A stretch of 64,000 bases of DNA from Chitinolyticbacter albus (lineage in GTDB: Bacteria; Pseudomonadota; Gammaproteobacteria; Burkholderiales; Chitinibacteraceae): contig NZ_JANBVF010000006.1 of assembly GCF_024437655.1 (NCBI RefSeq), positions 124,001-188,000 of the forward strand, read 5' to 3'. Below the pieces are notes generated by a model. It was not told where the DNA came from. It did no database searches and worked only from the letters and a program-made list of their open reading frames with translations. Positions within the stretch are counted from its first letter, which is position 1; each line of letters opens with the position of its first letter. The position numbers were made by a program, and so were the translations under genes. This document shows, in pieces, positions 24,409-33,855 of this stretch.

Positions 24409-25824
24409 ATGTCGTCGCTATCGCGCTTGTTGACTGCCATTTCGCTTGTATTGCTTACGACGTTTTCCCTGGCCAATGTACCGCTACCCAAGAACGGCGC
24501 CATGGGCGACCTGCCTGAGCTCGCCAAGCGCCGGGTGATCCGCGTGCTGGTCGTGCCGAGCAAAACCAGCTACTTCGTCGATCAGGGCACGCAACGCGGC
24601 GTGACCTACGAAACCTTCAAGGCCTTCGAGGACGACTACAACACCCGCAACAAGACGGGCCTGCTGCGCGTCCACGTGGTGTTCGTGCCCGTTGCGCGCG
24701 ATCGCCTGCTCACCGATCTTGTCGCTGGCCGGGGCGATATTGCCGCCGCCAATATCACCATCACCGCGGCGCGCGATAGCAAGGTCGACTTCACCGCGCC
24801 GGTCTACGACAACGTCCGTGAAATCGTCGTCACGGGGCCGGGGGCTCCGCCGCTCACCAGCATCGAGGCGTTGTCCGGCCAGGAAGTGTTCGTGCGGCGC
24901 TCGTCGAGCTATTGGGAAAGCCTGAGCGCGCTCAACGCCCGGCTTGCCAAGAGCAAGAAGCCCCCCGTCAAGCTCAAGCCCGCGCCGGAAGTACTGGAAG
25001 ACGAGGATCTGCTGGAAATGACGAACGCCGGCCTTGCCAAGATCGTGATCGTCGACGATCACAAGGCCGCGTTCTGGACCAAGGTGTTCCCCAAGATCGT
25101 GCCCCACCCGAATCTCGCGCTACGCGAAGGCGGCAAGATCGCCTGGGCGATCCGCCAGGGCTCACCCAAGCTCAAGGCTGATCTCGACAACTTCATTGCC
25201 ACGCGCAAGGTCGGCACCGCCTTTGGCAACACGCTGGTGAACCGCTACCTGAAGAACGTGCAGTATGTGAAGGATGCGACCTCGGACGCCGAGCGCAAGA
25301 AATTCGAGCAGATGGTGCAGCTGTTTCGCAAATACGGCGAGATGTACAAACTCGACTGGCTGCTGATGGCGGCGCAGGGCTATCAGGAATCCAGGCTGGA
25401 TCAGCGCGCCAAGAGCCACGTCGGCGCGGTGGGGGTGATGCAGGTGATGCCCGCCACCGGCAAGGAACTGGCCGTCGGCGACATCCGCCAGCTGGAGCCC
25501 AATATCCATGCCGGCGTAAAGTACATCCGTTTCATGGTCAACAAGTACTATGCGCAAGAGCCGATGACGGCACTCGACAAGCACCTGTTCGCCTTCGCCT
25601 CGTACAACGCCGGCCCGGCCCGGATCCGCAAGCTGCGCGCCGAAGCGAAGACGCGCGGACTGGATCCCAATCGCTGGTTCAACCACGTGGAAACCATCGT
25701 CGCCGAACGCATCGGCCGCGAGACCGTGCAGTACGTTGCCAACATCTACAAGTACTACATCGCCTATACGCTGCTGATGGAGCAGCGCCGGCAGCGCGAG
25801 GCCGCCAAGCCACCCGCCAAGTGA
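24409..25824 (+). CDS. MltF-like membrane-bound lytic murein transglycosylase
   Basis: 471 residues: signal peptide, a solute-binding-type (SBP_bac_3) domain at about 45-275 with VIRVLVVPSKTSYFVDQG and GRGDIAAANITIT, then an SLT lysozyme-like domain. The catalytic Glu is in AAQGYQESRLD (Glu327), followed by AVGVMQVMPATG and FAFASYNAGPARI. This is the MltF architecture that cleaves peptidoglycan and may sense muropeptides. ATG 24409 has AGGA 9 bases upstream and starts the signal peptide. A lipobox is not seen, so the protein is probably periplasmic or anchored by the signal. A tandem ATP-independent uptake role is unlikely. Confidence 0.88.
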   Translation: MSSLSRLLTAISLVLLTTFSLANVPLPKNGAMGDLPELAKRRVIRVLVVPSKTSYFVDQGTQRGVTYETFKAFEDDYNTRNKTGLLRVHVVFVPVARDRLLTDLVAGRGDIAAANITITAARDSKVDFTAPVYDNVREIVVTGPGAPPLTSIEALSGQEVFVRRSSSYWESLSALNARLAKSKKPPVKLKPAPEVLEDEDLLEMTNAGLAKIVIVDDHKAAFWTKVFPKIVPHPNLALREGGKIAWAIRQGSPKLKADLDNFIATRKVGTAFGNTLVNRYLKNVQYVKDATSDAERKKFEQMVQLFRKYGEMYKLDWLLMAAQGYQESRLDQRAKSHVGAVGVMQVMPATGKELAVGDIRQLEPNIHAGVKYIRFMVNKYYAQEPMTALDKHLFAFASYNAGPARIRKLRAEAKTRGLDPNRWFNHVETIVAERIGRETVQYVANIYKYYIAYTLLMEQRRQREAAKPPAK

Positions 25825-25879
25825 TCCGCTCAGGGAAGCCGGCAGTGGCGCCGGGACGGCTTGCGGCGGATGATGCCGC

Positions 25880-26671
25880 ATGCTCGACGCCCTGCTCACC
25901 CACGACCTGCTGTCGCAACTCGCCATTCTGATCCCGCTCGCCTTTACCGCGGGCCTGATCGATGCCGCTGTTGGCGGCGGCGGGCTGATTCTGGTTCCCG
26001 GCCTCTTCGCCACGCTGCCGCGCGAACTGCCGGCCATGCTGATGGGTACCAACAAGTTCGCCGCGATGATGGGCACGGCGTCGGCCACCTGGCGTTACGC
26101 GCGGCGGGTGCAGCTCGACTGGCATATCCTGCTGCCGAGCGCCGCCGCCGCCTTCGTCGGCGCCTATCTCGGCGCACGTGCCATCCACTTCCTGCCCGCC
26201 GACCTGATCCGGCCGCTGGTGATCGTGCTGCTCGCGGCCATGCTGACCTACACCTGGCTCAAGCCGGAATTCGGCACCGTCGATGCCGGCCGACCGCTCA
26301 CCCGGCGCGATCTCTACACCGGCCTTGCCATCGGCACCGCGATCGGCTTTTACGACGGTTTCTTTGGCCCGGGCACCGGCTCGTTCCTGATTTTTTTGTT
26401 CGTACGCTGCTTCCACTTCGACTTCTTGCGCGCTTCCGCGTCGGCCAAGATCGTCAATCTCGCCACCAACGCCGCCTCGCTGGTGTTCTTCATTCCGGCC
26501 GGCATGGTGCTGTTTGCACTCGCCATTCCAATGGCGATCGCCAATATCGCCGGCGCCCAGGTCGGCAGCCGGTTGGCCCTCTCCGGTGGCAGCGCGCGGG
26601 TGCGCCAGCTGTTTCTGCTCCTTGCCTGCGCACTGCTGGCCAAGCTGTGCTGGGACACCTTCCTCAAGTAG
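25880..26671 (+). CDS. TSUP (TauE/SafE) family transporter, YfcA-like
   Basis: 263 residues with the YfcA-type signature DAAVGGGGLILVPGLFATLP early on and the mirrored YDGFFGPGTGSFLIFLFV in the second half. About eight hydrophobic helices. Family members export small sulfur-containing or organic anions, but the YfcA substrate is not established. The second of three TSUP genes between 22.3 and 28.0 kb; 59 bases separate it from the EVE gene. Confidence 0.9.
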   Translation: MLDALLTHDLLSQLAILIPLAFTAGLIDAAVGGGGLILVPGLFATLPRELPAMLMGTNKFAAMMGTASATWRYARRVQLDWHILLPSAAAAFVGAYLGARAIHFLPADLIRPLVIVLLAAMLTYTWLKPEFGTVDAGRPLTRRDLYTGLAIGTAIGFYDGFFGPGTGSFLIFLFVRCFHFDFLRASASAKIVNLATNAASLVFFIPAGMVLFALAIPMAIANIAGAQVGSRLALSGGSARVRQLFLLLACALLAKLCWDTFLK

Positions 26672-26730
26672 CTTGCACCACCGGCGCGGCCTCGACTATG
26701 GTCGTGGCATCGACCAATCCGGAGCCCCGC

Positions 26731-27183
<453 letters not shown>

Positions 27184-27187
27184 ACCG

Positions 27188-27994
27188 ATGCTCTTGACCG
27201 CCCTTCTCGCCTGCCTTGCCATTGGTGTCGTCGCCGGCTTTCTGGCCGGCCTCTTGGGCGTCGGCGGCGGACTCGTCATCGTGCCGGCCTTGCTTGCAAT
27301 GTTCCATCTGGTCGGTATCGGTGACGCGCATGCGCAGCACCTGGCGCTCGGCACCTCGCTCGCCACCATCGTCGTCACGTCGATATCCAGCCTGCGCGCC
27401 CACCATGCGCGCGGCGCCGTACGCTGGCCGCTTTGGCGCGCAATCACGCCGGGCATCGTGCTCGGCACCTTCGGCGGTGCCCAGCTCGCCGGCATCATGA
27501 GCGGCCCTACGCTGCAGTGGCTGTTCGTGGTCTTTGCCTATACCGTGGCCACGCAGATGCTGGCTGGCCGGCAACCGGCAGCCCACCGCCAGTTGCCGGG
27601 CCGCGCGACGACCAGCGCCTGGGGCGCCGGCATCGGCGTGCTGTCGAGCTGGGTAGGCATCGGCGGCGGCTCGCTGTCGGTGCCGTTCATGACCTGGCAC
27701 AACGTGCCGGTGAAAGAAGCAATCGGCACCTCGGCCGCCATCGGCCTGCCGATCGCGGCAGCCGGCGCCATCGGCTACATCGTCAGCGGCTGGGGCGTAG
27801 CGGGGCTACCGGAAGGCAGCGTCGGCTTCATTTACCTTCCGGCCCTCGTCGGTATCGCGCTGGCGAGCTTTCCGCTGGCCAAGCTCGGCGCCGCCGCCGC
27901 GCACCGGCTGCCAGTGCCAATGCTCAAGCGGATGTTCGCCGGTTTGCTGATCGTGTTGGCCACGCGCATGGCGTGGCAATTGGTCAGTGGGTGA
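27188..27994 (+). CDS. TSUP (TauE/SafE) family transporter, third copy
   Basis: 268 residues with FLAGLLGVGGGLVIVPALL in the first half and SSWVGIGGGSLSVPFMTW in the second, the canonical TauE/SafE repeat. About eight membrane helices. It begins 4 bases after the EVE stop, so the two are probably co-transcribed. Its sequence is closer to the classical sulfite-exporter type than the two other local copies. Confidence 0.9.
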   Translation: MLLTALLACLAIGVVAGFLAGLLGVGGGLVIVPALLAMFHLVGIGDAHAQHLALGTSLATIVVTSISSLRAHHARGAVRWPLWRAITPGIVLGTFGGAQLAGIMSGPTLQWLFVVFAYTVATQMLAGRQPAAHRQLPGRATTSAWGAGIGVLSSWVGIGGGSLSVPFMTWHNVPVKEAIGTSAAIGLPIAAAGAIGYIVSGWGVAGLPEGSVGFIYLPALVGIALASFPLAKLGAAAAHRLPVPMLKRMFAGLLIVLATRMAWQLVSG

Positions 27995-28065
27995 TGGGGA
28001 ATACAGGAAGCTAGTTATTCAGGCCATCACCTAAGCGGCTACGTCAAACCCACTACTCAAGCCCA

Positions 28066-28557
28066 TCAAGAACCACGCTGATGGTGCAACGACTGCCAAC
28101 AATGGAGCGCATAAAGCGCACTGGTCGCGTGCCGCCCCCAATGCGTGTGGAACGAGTTACGCCACGCCCACGCGGCGGCAGGCCGATTTCCCTTCTGATG
28201 CAGCGCCAATCCGCCCCTCAGGTCACGCCAGATGTCAGCAAGATCGTCTGCAACATCCCCGACACCAGGCAACGAATCGGCGACATCAGTAGGTTCGAAG
28301 CAAGCACCGTAGTAATTGAATGGGAGCGCGCCGAATCGCTTGAAAATCGCGAACCAGTCCTGATGAGCAGTGTCCGGGACTTCCTCCTCATCGAAGAGCT
28401 CAGGAAGGTTCAACGCGTGACTGTACAACTGCGAAACAAGCCTGAGGGCAATTCCGACCTCTTCATCCACTGACCTTGCGGGTGCCTCGGCCCAGTCACA
28501 GAAGTCCTGCGCCACGCGAGCAAAGTCATCAAGTTGCGAGATCGCCACTCCCCCCAC
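28066..28557 (-). CDS. DUF5063-like protein, 163 aa
   Basis: Acidic, all-helical protein. DFARVAQDFCDWAE at the N-terminus, then EVGIALRLVSQLYSHALNLP, and later FNYYGACFEPTD match what I recall of DUF5063, a family of unknown function. Start codon is GTG 28557 with GAGG about 9 bases upstream. It lies 10 bases downstream of yicC on the same strand. Codon and base use is noticeably less GC-rich than the neighbours, which hints at a later insertion behind yicC. Confidence 0.75.
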   Translation of the reverse strand: MGGVAISQLDDFARVAQDFCDWAEAPARSVDEEVGIALRLVSQLYSHALNLPELFDEEEVPDTAHQDWFAIFKRFGALPFNYYGACFEPTDVADSLPGVGDVADDLADIWRDLRGGLALHQKGNRPAAAWAWRNSFHTHWGRHATSALYALHCWQSLHHQRGS

Positions 28558-28567
28558 GCTTCACACC

Positions 28568-29434
28568 TCACTCGATATTCTGGATCTGCTCGCGCATCTG
28601 CTCGATCAGCACCTTGAGCTCGATCGACGCCCGGCTGGTTTCGACCGATACCGATTTCGATCCCAGCGTGTTGGCCTCGCGGTTCAGTTCCTGCATCAGG
28701 AAATCGAGCTTCTTGCCCACGCTGCCGCCCTTTTCCAGGATGCGGCGGATCTCGGAGAAATGCGCGCCCAGCCGTGACAGCTCTTCATCTACGTCGATCT
28801 TCTGCGCAAACACGACGATCTCCTGCCGCACGCGATCATCGTCGCCGCCGCTGAGCGCCTCAAGGAAACGCGCCTTGAGCCTGGCCTCGTACTCGGTCAC
28901 CAGCTGCGGCACACGCGGCTTGACGTCGGCCACGATGGCCTCCATGCCGGCGATGCGCTCCAGCAAATGCGCCTTGAGCTTCTCGCCCTCACGGCCGCGG
29001 CTGGCGGCCAATTCGGCCAGTGCCTCATCGAGCAGGCCCTGCAACGCCTCGTTCAGCGCATCGCTGCTGGCCGTGGCCTGCGTCAGCACGCCGGGCCAGC
29101 GCAACAGCTCGCCCAAGCGCATTTCGCCGCCGGCCGGCACCAGCTCGCCCGCTTCGCGCGCCACCGCCACCAACTGCTGCAGCAACTCGCGATTGAGCAC
29201 GAGCTCCACGCCCGCTGCCGCCTGCGCGTTGAAGCCGATCCGGCATTCGATCTTGCCGCGCGCCATCTTCGCCGCAATGCGCTCGCGCAACATGCCTTCG
29301 AAGCTGCGCACTTCCTCGGGCGAGCGCACGGTGAGGTCCAGATAACGGTGGTTGACCGCGCGCAGCTCCAGGCTGAGCGTGCCCTCGGCCAGTTCACGTT
29401 GTACGACGGCAAAGCCGGTCATGCTGAATATCAT
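28568..29434 (-). CDS. yicC: YicC-type endoribonuclease
   Basis: 288 residues starting MIFSMTGFAVVQRE, the near-universal YicC N-terminus, with NHRYLDLTVRSPEE and the C-terminal signature KLDFLMQELNREANTLGSK. YicC proteins are endoribonucleases that promote degradation of specific small RNAs in E. coli. ATG 29434 has AGGAG upstream and matches the family start; the frame is open to 29518. It is divergent from the kinase-phosphatase pair. Confidence 0.96.
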   Translation of the reverse strand: MIFSMTGFAVVQRELAEGTLSLELRAVNHRYLDLTVRSPEEVRSFEGMLRERIAAKMARGKIECRIGFNAQAAAGVELVLNRELLQQLVAVAREAGELVPAGGEMRLGELLRWPGVLTQATASSDALNEALQGLLDEALAELAASRGREGEKLKAHLLERIAGMEAIVADVKPRVPQLVTEYEARLKARFLEALSGGDDDRVRQEIVVFAQKIDVDEELSRLGAHFSEIRRILEKGGSVGKKLDFLMQELNREANTLGSKSVSVETSRASIELKVLIEQMREQIQNIE

Positions 29435-29551
29435 GTTTTCTCCTGGCGGCTTGCCGCCTTGAATCCGCGACACCTGGTGGGGACCAAGCTTTACATTTGC
29501 GCGACGCTGAACCCACAATGGGTTTCAAAGCGGTCCAGTATAACAATCCCG

Positions 29552-30520
29552 ATGGCCTCCCCCAGCAATCAGCCCCTTGCTCGCGGCTACCAGCTGCAGA
29601 ACTACACAATCGCCAAGCTGCTGTCCGCTGGCGGCTTTTCCATTGTCTATCTCGCCCACGACGAGAACGACTACCCGGTTGCGATCAAGGAGTACCTGCC
29701 CAACTCGCTGGTGCTGCGCCAGGAAGGCTCGCAGGTGATGGCCAGCAACGATGAGAACCTCGCGCTGTTCCGCCACGGCCTCAAGTGCTTCTTCGAGGAA
29801 GGCAAGACGCTGGCGCATATCCAGCACCCCAATATCGTGCGCGTGATCAACTTCTTCCGCGCCAACGATACCGTCTACATGGTGATGGAGTACGAGCGCG
29901 GACGCACGCTGCAAAAGGAAATCCAGCTCAAGCACGATCGCGAAGGCGTCGACGAGAAGCTGATCCGCCACGTGTTCTATCACCTGCTGAACGGCCTGCG
30001 CGAAGTACACCTGAACAAGCTGCTGCACCTCGACATCAAGCCGGCCAACATCTACATCCGCCGCGATGGCTCGCCGGTGCTGCTCGATTTCGGCTCCGCC
30101 CGCCAGACCTTGACCAGCGAACATTCGCGGCTCACCCCCATGTATACGCCAGGCTTTGCCGCGCCCGAGCAGTACAACAAGAAGGACAGCCACGGCCCGT
30201 GGACCGATATCTACGGCGTGGGCGCCTCGATGTACGCCTGCCTTGCCGGCACGGCGCCGCCGCCTGCGGATCAGCGGCAGAAGGAAGACAAGCTGCCCGA
30301 CGTCGCTCAGCGCTGGGGCGATCGCTACTCCCCCGAGCTGTTGACGCTGATCCAGCAATGCTTGGCGCTCAATGCCGACATGCGGCCGCAAAGCGTGCAT
30401 CAGTTGCAAAAGCTGCTGCTGGAACCGGCGTCGGTGCCGCGGCATCGTCCCGGCCTGATCCGCTCGCTGCGCCGTACCTGGCTTAACTTCACCGCCAAAC
30501 CTTCGCGAGTCAGCGAATGA
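29552..30520 (+). CDS. Eukaryotic-like serine/threonine protein kinase
   Basis: 322 residues, soluble, mostly kinase domain. The glycine loop is modified (LLSAGGFSIVY), the ATP lysine is Lys46 (VAIKEYLP), the catalytic loop is LHLDIKPANIY (Asp161) and the metal site is LDFGSAR (Asp179). An APE-type GFAAPEQY closes the activation segment. No PASTA repeats or transmembrane helix, unlike PknB. The stop overlaps the PP2C gene by four bases. ATG 29552 has no clear Shine-Dalgarno; a TATAAC at 29539-29544 just upstream suggests a leaderless or near-leaderless message. Confidence 0.92.
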   Translation: MASPSNQPLARGYQLQNYTIAKLLSAGGFSIVYLAHDENDYPVAIKEYLPNSLVLRQEGSQVMASNDENLALFRHGLKCFFEEGKTLAHIQHPNIVRVINFFRANDTVYMVMEYERGRTLQKEIQLKHDREGVDEKLIRHVFYHLLNGLREVHLNKLLHLDIKPANIYIRRDGSPVLLDFGSARQTLTSEHSRLTPMYTPGFAAPEQYNKKDSHGPWTDIYGVGASMYACLAGTAPPPADQRQKEDKLPDVAQRWGDRYSPELLTLIQQCLALNADMRPQSVHQLQKLLLEPASVPRHRPGLIRSLRRTWLNFTAKPSRVSE

Positions 30521-31425
30521 AATTCACTATTTTCCAGGAGACCCGCCAGGGCGGGCGCAAGTACAACCAGGACCGCATGGGCTACTCGTACAGCCGCGAT
30601 GCGCTGCTCCTGGTGGTAGCCGACGGCATGGGTGGCCATCTGCATGGCGAAGTGGCCGCGCAGATCGCGGTCGAGCTCCTGACCGACCAGTTCCAGAAGA
30701 AGGCCGACCCGGCGCTCGCGAACCCATCGCAATTCCTGGCCGATGCCTTTCAGCGCTGCCACGAGGCCATTTACCACTACGCCGCCAACCACCATATGAT
30801 CGAAGTGCCGCGCACCACCTGCGTGGCCTGTGTGGTGCAGGACGGCATCGCCTACTGGGCGCACGTCGGCGATTCGCGGCTCTACCTGCTGCGCGAGCAC
30901 CGGGTGGCGGCGCAAACGCGCGATCATTCCAAGGTAAGGAAGCTCGTCGAAGCCGGCGCCATCACCGAGGAAGAGGCGCGCACCCACGCCGAAAAGAACA
31001 AGATCTACTCTTGCCTGGGCGGCTCGTACCCGCCCGAGATCGAACTGGGCGGCAAGATCGCGCTTGCTGACGGCGACACGGTGCTGCTATGCACCGATGG
31101 GTTCTGGGGCTCGCTGCCCGACGACGAGATCACCCATTTCCTCGGCGCCTTCCCCGTGTTGTTCGCCATCCCGCAACTGATGGATCGCGCCGAATTGCGC
31201 GGCGGCAAGTTCAGCGACAACCTGACTGCGCTCGCCATCAACTGGCACGAAGAAGAAGACGGCATGGACGAAGACTCCTTCGTCTCGACGCAAAAGCTCG
31301 ACCAGAACACCATCGCCACCCATGTCGACCCGATCGAAGTCAAACGCACGGGTGAGGTGACCGAAGACGACATCGAGCGCGCCATCGCCGAAATCCAGGC
31401 TGCCATTACCAAGTATTCCAAGTAG
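30517..31425 (+). CDS. PP2C-family serine/threonine phosphatase
   Basis: 302 residues with all PP2C metal motifs: KYNQDRMG (Asp19), VVADGMGGH (Asp36), HVGDSRLYLL, LLCTDGFWG and SDNLTALAI. The acidic C-terminal tail after residue 245 is an addition to the core domain. It is translationally coupled to the kinase, forming the usual antagonistic kinase-phosphatase pair. In betaproteobacteria this pair sits by yicC and rph; targets are not known. Confidence 0.93.
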   Translation: MKFTIFQETRQGGRKYNQDRMGYSYSRDALLLVVADGMGGHLHGEVAAQIAVELLTDQFQKKADPALANPSQFLADAFQRCHEAIYHYAANHHMIEVPRTTCVACVVQDGIAYWAHVGDSRLYLLREHRVAAQTRDHSKVRKLVEAGAITEEEARTHAEKNKIYSCLGGSYPPEIELGGKIALADGDTVLLCTDGFWGSLPDDEITHFLGAFPVLFAIPQLMDRAELRGGKFSDNLTALAINWHEEEDGMDEDSFVSTQKLDQNTIATHVDPIEVKRTGEVTEDDIERAIAEIQAAITKYSK

Positions 31426-31446
31426 CCCTGTGCAGCAGCGCACGCG

Positions 31447-31452
31447 TATAAT
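31447..31452 (+). promoter_or_regulatory. Likely -10 element for rph
   Basis: A perfect TATAAT, 30 bases before the rph start, in an otherwise GC-rich gap after the PP2C gene. No good -35 is seen at 16-18 bases. An imperfect dyad (around 31453-31477) follows in the leader. Confidence 0.5.
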
Positions 31453-31481
31453 CCTTTGAATTTTCTTGGATTCAAGGTCTT

Positions 31482-32198
31482 ATGCGCCCTTCGCAACGCC
31501 AGCCCAGCCAGCTTCGCCCCGTTCGCCTCACCCGCAACTACACCCGCCACGCCGAAGGTTCGGTCCTGGTCGAGTTCGGCGAAACCCGCGTGATCTGCAC
31601 CGCCAGCGTCGAGGAATCGGTGCCGCCCTTCCTCAAGGGCAAGGGCCAGGGCTGGGTGACCGCCGAGTACGGCATGCTGCCGCGCTCCACCGGCTCGCGC
31701 ATGAAGCGTGAAGCGGCGCAAGGCAAGCAAAGCGGGCGCACCCAGGAAATCCAGCGCCTGATCGGCCGCTCGCTACGCGCCATCATCGATCTGCAGAAAC
31801 TGGGCGAGCGCCAGATCGTGATCGACTGCGACGTGATCCAGGCCGATGGCGGCACGCGCACCGCCAGCATCACCGGTGCCTTCGTCGCGCTCACCGACGC
31901 CATCAACGGCCTGATCGCCGCCGGCAAGCTCGCCGAGAGCCCCATCCGCGAAGCGGTGGCCGCCGTTTCGGTCGGCATCTATGGCGAGACCCCGGTACTC
32001 GATCTTGACTACCTTGAAGATTCCGCGTGCGAGACCGACATGAACGTGGTGATGACCGCAAGCGGCACCTTCATCGAGGTGCAGGGCACCGCCGAAGGCG
32101 TGCCGTTCTCGCGTAGCGAAATGAATGCGCTGCTTGATCTGGCGGACGCCGGGATACGCGAACTGATCGCGCTACAACAACAGGCGCTGGCCGTCTGA
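31482..32198 (+). CDS. rph: Ribonuclease PH
   Basis: RNase PH trims tRNA 3' ends phosphorolytically. 238 residues, the usual size, opening with [20 protein letters not shown] and containing [21 protein letters not shown] (shown in part) and the phosphate-binding [20 protein letters not shown] core (about residues 119-138). The C-terminal [17 protein letters not shown] is complete, unlike the truncated K-12 version. Upstream TATAAT suggests its own promoter. Confidence 0.97.
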   Translation: MRPSQRQPSQLRPVRLTRNYTRHAEGSVLVEFGETRVICTASVEESVPPFLKGKGQGWVTAEYGMLPRSTGSRMKREAAQGKQSGRTQEIQRLIGRSLRAIIDLQKLGERQIVIDCDVIQADGGTRTASITGAFVALTDAINGLIAAGKLAESPIREAVAAVSVGIYGETPVLDLDYLEDSACETDMNVVMTASGTFIEVQGTAEGVPFSRSEMNALLDLADAGIRELIALQQQALAV

Positions 32199-32221
32199 GC
32201 CCCCCTCTGAAAACGTACACG

Positions 32222-33220
32222 ATGTCCCCGATTTCCCCCTCGCGCCGCTACTGCGTCGCGCCCATGCTCGACTGGACCGATCGCTACTACCGGCGCTTCG
32301 CCCGCACGCTGTCGCGCCACGCCTGGCTCTACACCGAGATGATCAACACCGGCGCCATCCTGCATGGCGAGCCGCTGCGCCACTTACGCTTTGACGAAAT
32401 CGAAAATCCGCTGGCGCTGCAGCTGGGTGGCTCGGAACCGGCGGACCTCGCGCGCTGTGCGAAGATCGCCGGGAACTGGGGCTATGACGAGGTCAACCTT
32501 AATGTGGGCTGCCCGTCCGAGCGCGTGCAATCGGGCGCGTTCGGCGCCTGCCTGATGCGCGAGCCATTGCTGGTGGCTGATTGCGTCAAGGCGATGCGCG
32601 ATGCCGTCGACATCCCGGTCACGGTCAAGCATCGCATCGGCATCGATGCGGAGGAGCGCTACGACTTCGTGCGCGACTTCGTCGGCCAGGTAGCCGATGC
32701 AGGCTGCGCCACCTTCATCGTCCATGCGCGCAACGCCATCCTCAAGGGTCTCTCGCCCAAGGAAAACCGCGAGATCCCACCGCTGAAGTACGACTACGCC
32801 TACCGGCTCAAGCGTGATTTCCCGCAACTGGAAATCATCGTCAACGGCGGCATCACCAGCCACGAGGCAGCACAAACGCATCTGGAACACGTCGATGGCG
32901 TGATGGTCGGGCGTGACGCCTATCACAACCCCTACGTGCTCGCCGAGGTGGATCGCCTGTACTACGGCGACACCCGTCCCGCGCCCAGCCGCGAAGAGGC
33001 GATCCGCACCTTGCGCCCCTTCGTCGAGGCGGAGCTCGCGGCCGGCACGCCGCTGCGCTTCATTGCCCGCCATATCCTGGGGCTGTTCCAGGGCCAGCGT
33101 GGTGCGCGCAACTGGCGCAGAATGCTGTCGGACGCCAAACTGCTCAAAGACGCCGACTGGCGCCTGATCGAACAAGCGCTGGCCGAGATCCAGCCCACCG
33201 AAGAGGAAGTATTGTCATGA
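32222..33220 (+). CDS. dusA: tRNA-dihydrouridine(20/20a) synthase DusA
   Basis: 332-residue FMN-dependent enzyme reducing uridine in the tRNA D-loop. It has the Dus start VAPMLDWTDRYYR, the active-site cysteine in NLNVGCPSERVQ, and the DusA-specific stretch FIVHARNAILKGLSPKENR rather than the DusB or DusC equivalents. GITSHEAA and GVMVGRDAYHNPY bind FMN. The stop overlaps the next gene by four bases. Confidence 0.94.
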   Translation: MSPISPSRRYCVAPMLDWTDRYYRRFARTLSRHAWLYTEMINTGAILHGEPLRHLRFDEIENPLALQLGGSEPADLARCAKIAGNWGYDEVNLNVGCPSERVQSGAFGACLMREPLLVADCVKAMRDAVDIPVTVKHRIGIDAEERYDFVRDFVGQVADAGCATFIVHARNAILKGLSPKENREIPPLKYDYAYRLKRDFPQLEIIVNGGITSHEAAQTHLEHVDGVMVGRDAYHNPYVLAEVDRLYYGDTRPAPSREEAIRTLRPFVEAELAAGTPLRFIARHILGLFQGQRGARNWRRMLSDAKLLKDADWRLIEQALAEIQPTEEEVLS

Positions 33221-33855
33221 AATGCACCCTGATCGCAGGCCTGCTGCTCGCAGCCAGCGTCGTCCATGCCGACCAGATCACCCTCTTGGCCACCATGGGA
33301 AGCAAGGCCGTGGTCAGCGTCGATGGAAAACGCCATACGGTGGCGCTCGGCCAGAAGGCGGGCGTTGCCAAGCTGGTGAAGCTCGACGGCGACAGCGCCG
33401 TGTTCGAGGTGGATGGCAAGCAACGCCGCCTGCTGCTAGGCGAGGGCTATATCGCAGGCAATGGCAACGCCAATCAGGAAGGCGCCAGCATTGTGTTAAG
33501 CCCCGATGCCAAGGGCCACTTTTTCTCCCAGGTGACGATCAATGGCAATAGCGTGGCCGGCATGGTCGATACCGGCGCCACGCATCTGTCTATGAATACG
33601 GCCCAGGCCCAGCGCCTGGGCATCGATTACGCCAAGGGTGAGCCGGCGCTGAGCCGCACCGCTAACGGTACCGTCAAGGCCTGGGTCGTTCAGCTACCGC
33701 AGGTGAAGATCGGCAATGTCAGCGTGTACAACGTGCCCGCCGGCGTGCGCGAAGGCGGCGATGACACGCCACTGTTGATCGGCACCAGCTTCCTCAACCG
33801 CTTCCAGATGAAGCGCGATCAGGAGCTGATGATCCTGACCAAGAAGGCCTACTGA
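33217..33855 (+). CDS. Retropepsin-like aspartic protease (TIGR02281 type), secreted
   Basis: 212 residues with a Sec signal (GLLLAASVVHA), a small N-terminal beta domain and a single retropepsin fold: MVDTGATHLSM (catalytic Asp118) and the later LLIGTSFLNRF flap-partner motif. Such proteins act as homodimers like HIV protease, and TIGR02281 members are periplasmic or membrane-attached; substrates are mostly unknown. Coupled to dusA upstream (ATGA overlap) and to rdgB downstream (1-base overlap). Confidence 0.88.
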   Translation: MKCTLIAGLLLAASVVHADQITLLATMGSKAVVSVDGKRHTVALGQKAGVAKLVKLDGDSAVFEVDGKQRRLLLGEGYIAGNGNANQEGASIVLSPDAKGHFFSQVTINGNSVAGMVDTGATHLSMNTAQAQRLGIDYAKGEPALSRTANGTVKAWVVQLPQVKIGNVSVYNVPAGVREGGDDTPLLIGTSFLNRFQMKRDQELMILTKKAY

